Source of the DNA: Struthio camelus
Lineage: Eukaryota; Chordata; Aves; Struthioniformes; Struthionidae
Assembly: GCF_040807025.1 (NCBI RefSeq)
Contig: NC_090982.1
Coordinates: forward strand, 84,928,963-84,992,962
Reading direction: 5' to 3'
Length of the DNA stretch: 64,000 nucleotides
Below are positions 61,076-64,000 of this stretch, in pieces (the first letter of the stretch is position 1; each line of letters starts with the position of its first letter). A model generated the notes under the pieces. The model saw only the letters and a list, made by a program, of their open reading frames with translations, searched no databases and was not told the origin of the DNA. The position numbers and the translations under genes are program-made.

Positions 61076-63411
61076 CTGTCTGAATGAAGAGCAAAAGCTG
61101 TTGTTTAAAAGGTAAGGAGGCACGTTAGGATTAAATGAAACTAGCAATTAAACAAAGGAATAATGAGAAAGTTTGTCAGGCTGAAGCCATCGGGAGTCCA
61201 GCAGGGCCACATAGAAAGGACATGACAACGTCATCTGAATGCATTTCTTCAGATTTCAAGTATAAGCCTACAGAAATCTTCAGCCTCTTCCCTCCATGCC
61301 AACCCATCGAGAAAAAGCATCTTACAGCAATAAGGCAGGTTTGCACTTCTCTTGCTTACCAAAAAAAGCAGTGCAGTATAAAAAGCTGATGGACTCCTGT
61401 TCCCGTCACTAAAGGCTGAGAGAACTGTGCCACCAAGTAGGTCCTCTAGTTTCACTTTTACAGGAGGCAGAAGGAACAGGCTACACGGAGGACTTTTGCT
61501 CACCTTCTCAATGCTTTCCTCCCCGACTGCCTCTCCACAGCCTTACCACTTTTCAGAGCAAATAGCTCAGAAACCCTGTTCAGTGCTGCACTGCAAATGT
61601 TCAAGCTCACTGTGGAAAGGGGGTGTTAACGGTAAGGATAATGGTTTTTCCTGCAGTACTTATTTGAGATTGAATGCTTAGAGACAAAGCCATGAGCAAT
61701 ACCCAGGAGGCAAGATATGAATATTTAAAGAGCTTTCTTAACACAAACTTAAATACCTTCCAACTATCCAGTCTACGTCTCCACAGTTTTACTACCCACG
61801 TTGTTAACTGCAAGCTATGCTGCATTACGCACAGGTGCATAGAGTCCTATCAGGACAGCAAATTCTTTGAGAGATCTTCTGGCTGTGTGCTGAGAGGCCT
61901 TATATACAAAAGGGAGACCTTATCTTCCGCTTTCTACAATGGCAATATAAAAAATAAAGGTGCAAACAGCAGAAAACAAGGTCGGTTACTTCACAAATTA
62001 TCACAGGCCACATTTTAAGCAGGCCTAGCCACAAAGAAGCAAACTTCATAGTACTACTGAATGAGCTTGCAAATAAGATCAGTTCTCATTTAACAGTGAC
62101 TTCCACGAGGCAAGCAGGCACACAGGACTGCACAGCGCTGCTGTGGATGCTGGTTAGACGCTGTTAACGTGTAATGACCGAAACATGCTCAGTTCCAAAT
62201 GCAAGACCTGAAGAAGTCAACTTTGGAGTTAACTCCAGAGGGCCTGACATAAAGGTTTTTGAGACACATAGCGCTATCCTCTATATCTCACATGCTGGTT
62301 CCCTGCTGGAAGAGGAACAAATTCTCTCCTTCTTAAAAAGAAAAAAAAAAGAAAAAAAAAAGAAAAGCTGAGAAGACTTAAAAGCCAAAGGCCTCTTATT
62401 TATCTACAGACAGTGCAAAGCACAGGGAGAACCTCCAGCCCTGCGAGTGAAAATTACCCGTCAGTGTGTTTCTGTCCTCAGTAGCTTTAGGGATGGGACA
62501 GAGGTTCAGTCTCCACGGCCACTCGGCCCTCTCCCCGATGCTGCAACGAGCCTGACTCGAATTCAAGGCTTGCTGCCTGCCTGCAGGCTCTCTCCTTCAG
62601 CCTCGGATGTCTCCAAGCCACGGTGGGTTCATCAACACAACAGAAGTTCATCAACAGAAGTCCAAACCATTTAAACCTCTGCTTTCTTTTAGTCGGACCT
62701 CCTAAGTTTTCTCTCCCGAGCTCCTATCTGACAGCACCACAGGCAGACAGAAATTCAGGAAACCTGGTAAAATAAACACAGTTTCTAGTATCTGACCTAA
62801 AGCAGCAGCCTGGACTAGCAGAGTCTGGAACAGACCCCTTCTCTTCAGGGAGCTCTCATACTGTTCTCGAGCACAAACCACACGCATCTTGCATTTTACG
62901 CTTACTTGCTTTGCAAAGGCCTGTTCTCTCTTTTTATTATATGTGGAGGAGGGCTTTTTTTTTGGTAAATCTAAATCTGTACATAGGTTTTACGGTCACT
63001 TGCATATATTGTTTATAGCACATTATCTGTTTTCTATTTTAAACTTGAACAAAATTGACCACTACTTTGTGGTACATTGAAACCACATATTTTTCAAGCC
63101 GGCATACACAGATGCCACTTCCTTGGTCGGCCATATGCGTTCTTTTCTTTTATTTGAATTGTATTTCATGTGGTTTAATTGCAGTGTTTATTTACACGGC
63201 AATGACAGAGCATTAATTTTACTGTAGAAGAACAAAAGGATAAATGAGTGTCCTGAATGGCAAAGCTCCAAGATGCCATTTCACCAATACCACACATCAG
63301 TGTTTTGATCTACACAAATTATTTGAAAATTACCTCACTCTCAAACCCAAGTAATGACTGAATTTATATTGAAGGATGAGGTTACCCTTCTTTCATTAAT
63401 ATCTGTATCAC

Positions 63412-63462
63412 CTCAGGCTCTTCTTCTCCTTTATTTATGAAGCTGTCCACATCTTTTGATAT
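63412..63462 (-). CDS. Candidate exon, possibly SKOR2
   Basis: The - strand reads ISKDVDSFINKGEEEPE and ends CCTGAG|GTGATA. The acceptor is either CATCTTTAG at 63468 or CCCAG at 63463. The acidic, helical character would suit the region before the SKOR2 coiled coil, but I cannot recall the family sequence there well enough to confirm it, and its phase (0 out) needs another exon before 59942. Confidence 0.25.
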
Positions 63463-64000
63463 CTGGGCTAAAGATGGAGTCATTCCCGGAGTCTTGTCTC
63501 ACACCTCTTTACTTCCCTGAACTTACCCTAGCTAATGTTACAGAAAAGGGAAAAAAACTATTTGCTTTAAATAGTAGGAAAATACTGTCTGTGTTCCCAC
63601 CTTTTGCTGAGCCTCAAAGAGGAGCAATTTTCCTCAGCTCGTGGCAGTTAGTTTTCTTTTGTAAGGGTTAACGCAAGTCAAGGAAACGCATAACAGTCTG
63701 GCAATTAGTCTGGTTTTAAAGTATATACTTGGCCTGCTGCAACTCGTATTACTCCAGAGTGCTCCATCCATGTATAGTCTCACAGGTAAATGAGGATGAA
63801 AAGTCAGAGTTTTAAAAAGCAGGTTTGAAAAAAGCCACCAGTATCAGGAAAATACTGAACGAGGATGCTGTCAGGTGTTCTTTGGAGCTCAAAAAAATGG
63901 GTACAAACAGTCTTTTTCCTTTATGTCGAATTTAATACTGAACTCGGAAGACTGGACGGGCAGCTGCACAGCTGTGACAGCTAGGCACAGAAAAGGCTGC

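Noticed and set aside
61320-61640. Two - strand stretches with good acceptors and donors (SLNICSAALNRVSELF and KLEDLLGGTVLSAF readings)
   Set aside because: Neither fits the phase needed for the SKOR2 coiled-coil exon and neither resembles SKOR sequence.

Overview
The window looks like avian nuclear DNA. It carries CR1 LINEs in several states of decay, remnants of old amniote repeats, AT-rich introns and CpG-rich promoters. The gene order KATNAL2 - HDHD2 - IER3IP1 - SKOR2 matches the block known from human 18q21.1, which in birds generally lies on the Z chromosome (the chromosome is inferred). All genes are spliced, so exon limits were worked out by hand from protein similarity, AG/GT borders and reading phase.

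Layout. 1-7.9 kb: the last three coding exons and polyadenylation signal of KATNAL2 (+ strand), preceded by a decayed CR1 fragment. 8.6-24.5 kb: HDHD2 complete on the - strand, six coding exons adding up to 259 codons, its first intron beginning with GC instead of GT. HDHD2 and KATNAL2 converge tail to tail. A CpG-rich promoter region (about 23.7-24.55 kb) is followed at once by a 1.1-kb, extremely G-rich minisatellite (about 24.55-25.66 kb) with a 196-bp higher-order repeat. 25.7-28.9 kb: nothing coding seen. 28.9-30.6 kb: IER3IP1 complete on the - strand, three coding exons, 82 codons, with its own CpG island. 30.88-32.25 kb: a fairly young 5'-truncated CR1 whose reverse-transcriptase frame has a single stop. 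33.1-33.6 kb: a small CpG-rich putative promoter with two octamer motifs.

34-64 kb (the IER3IP1-SKOR2 interval and SKOR2 3' part): one clear SKOR2-type coiled-coil exon (59875-59942, - strand), one diverged SKOR2-like exon (50802-50869) and a third weak one. A series of - strand candidate exons joins in phase and ends in a membrane segment plus a serine/threonine-rich tail (37.18-39.03 kb). I do not recognise that protein. Two of its possible upstream exons carry in-frame TGA codons, so it may be a decayed gene or a chance assembly.

The three clear genes are ordinary housekeeping or developmental genes with separate jobs: microtubule-severing ATPase family, HAD-like hydrolase, ER membrane trafficking factor. 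The less explained material is the G-rich array beside the HDHD2 promoter, the octamer promoter at 33 kb, and the candidate exons between IER3IP1 and SKOR2.
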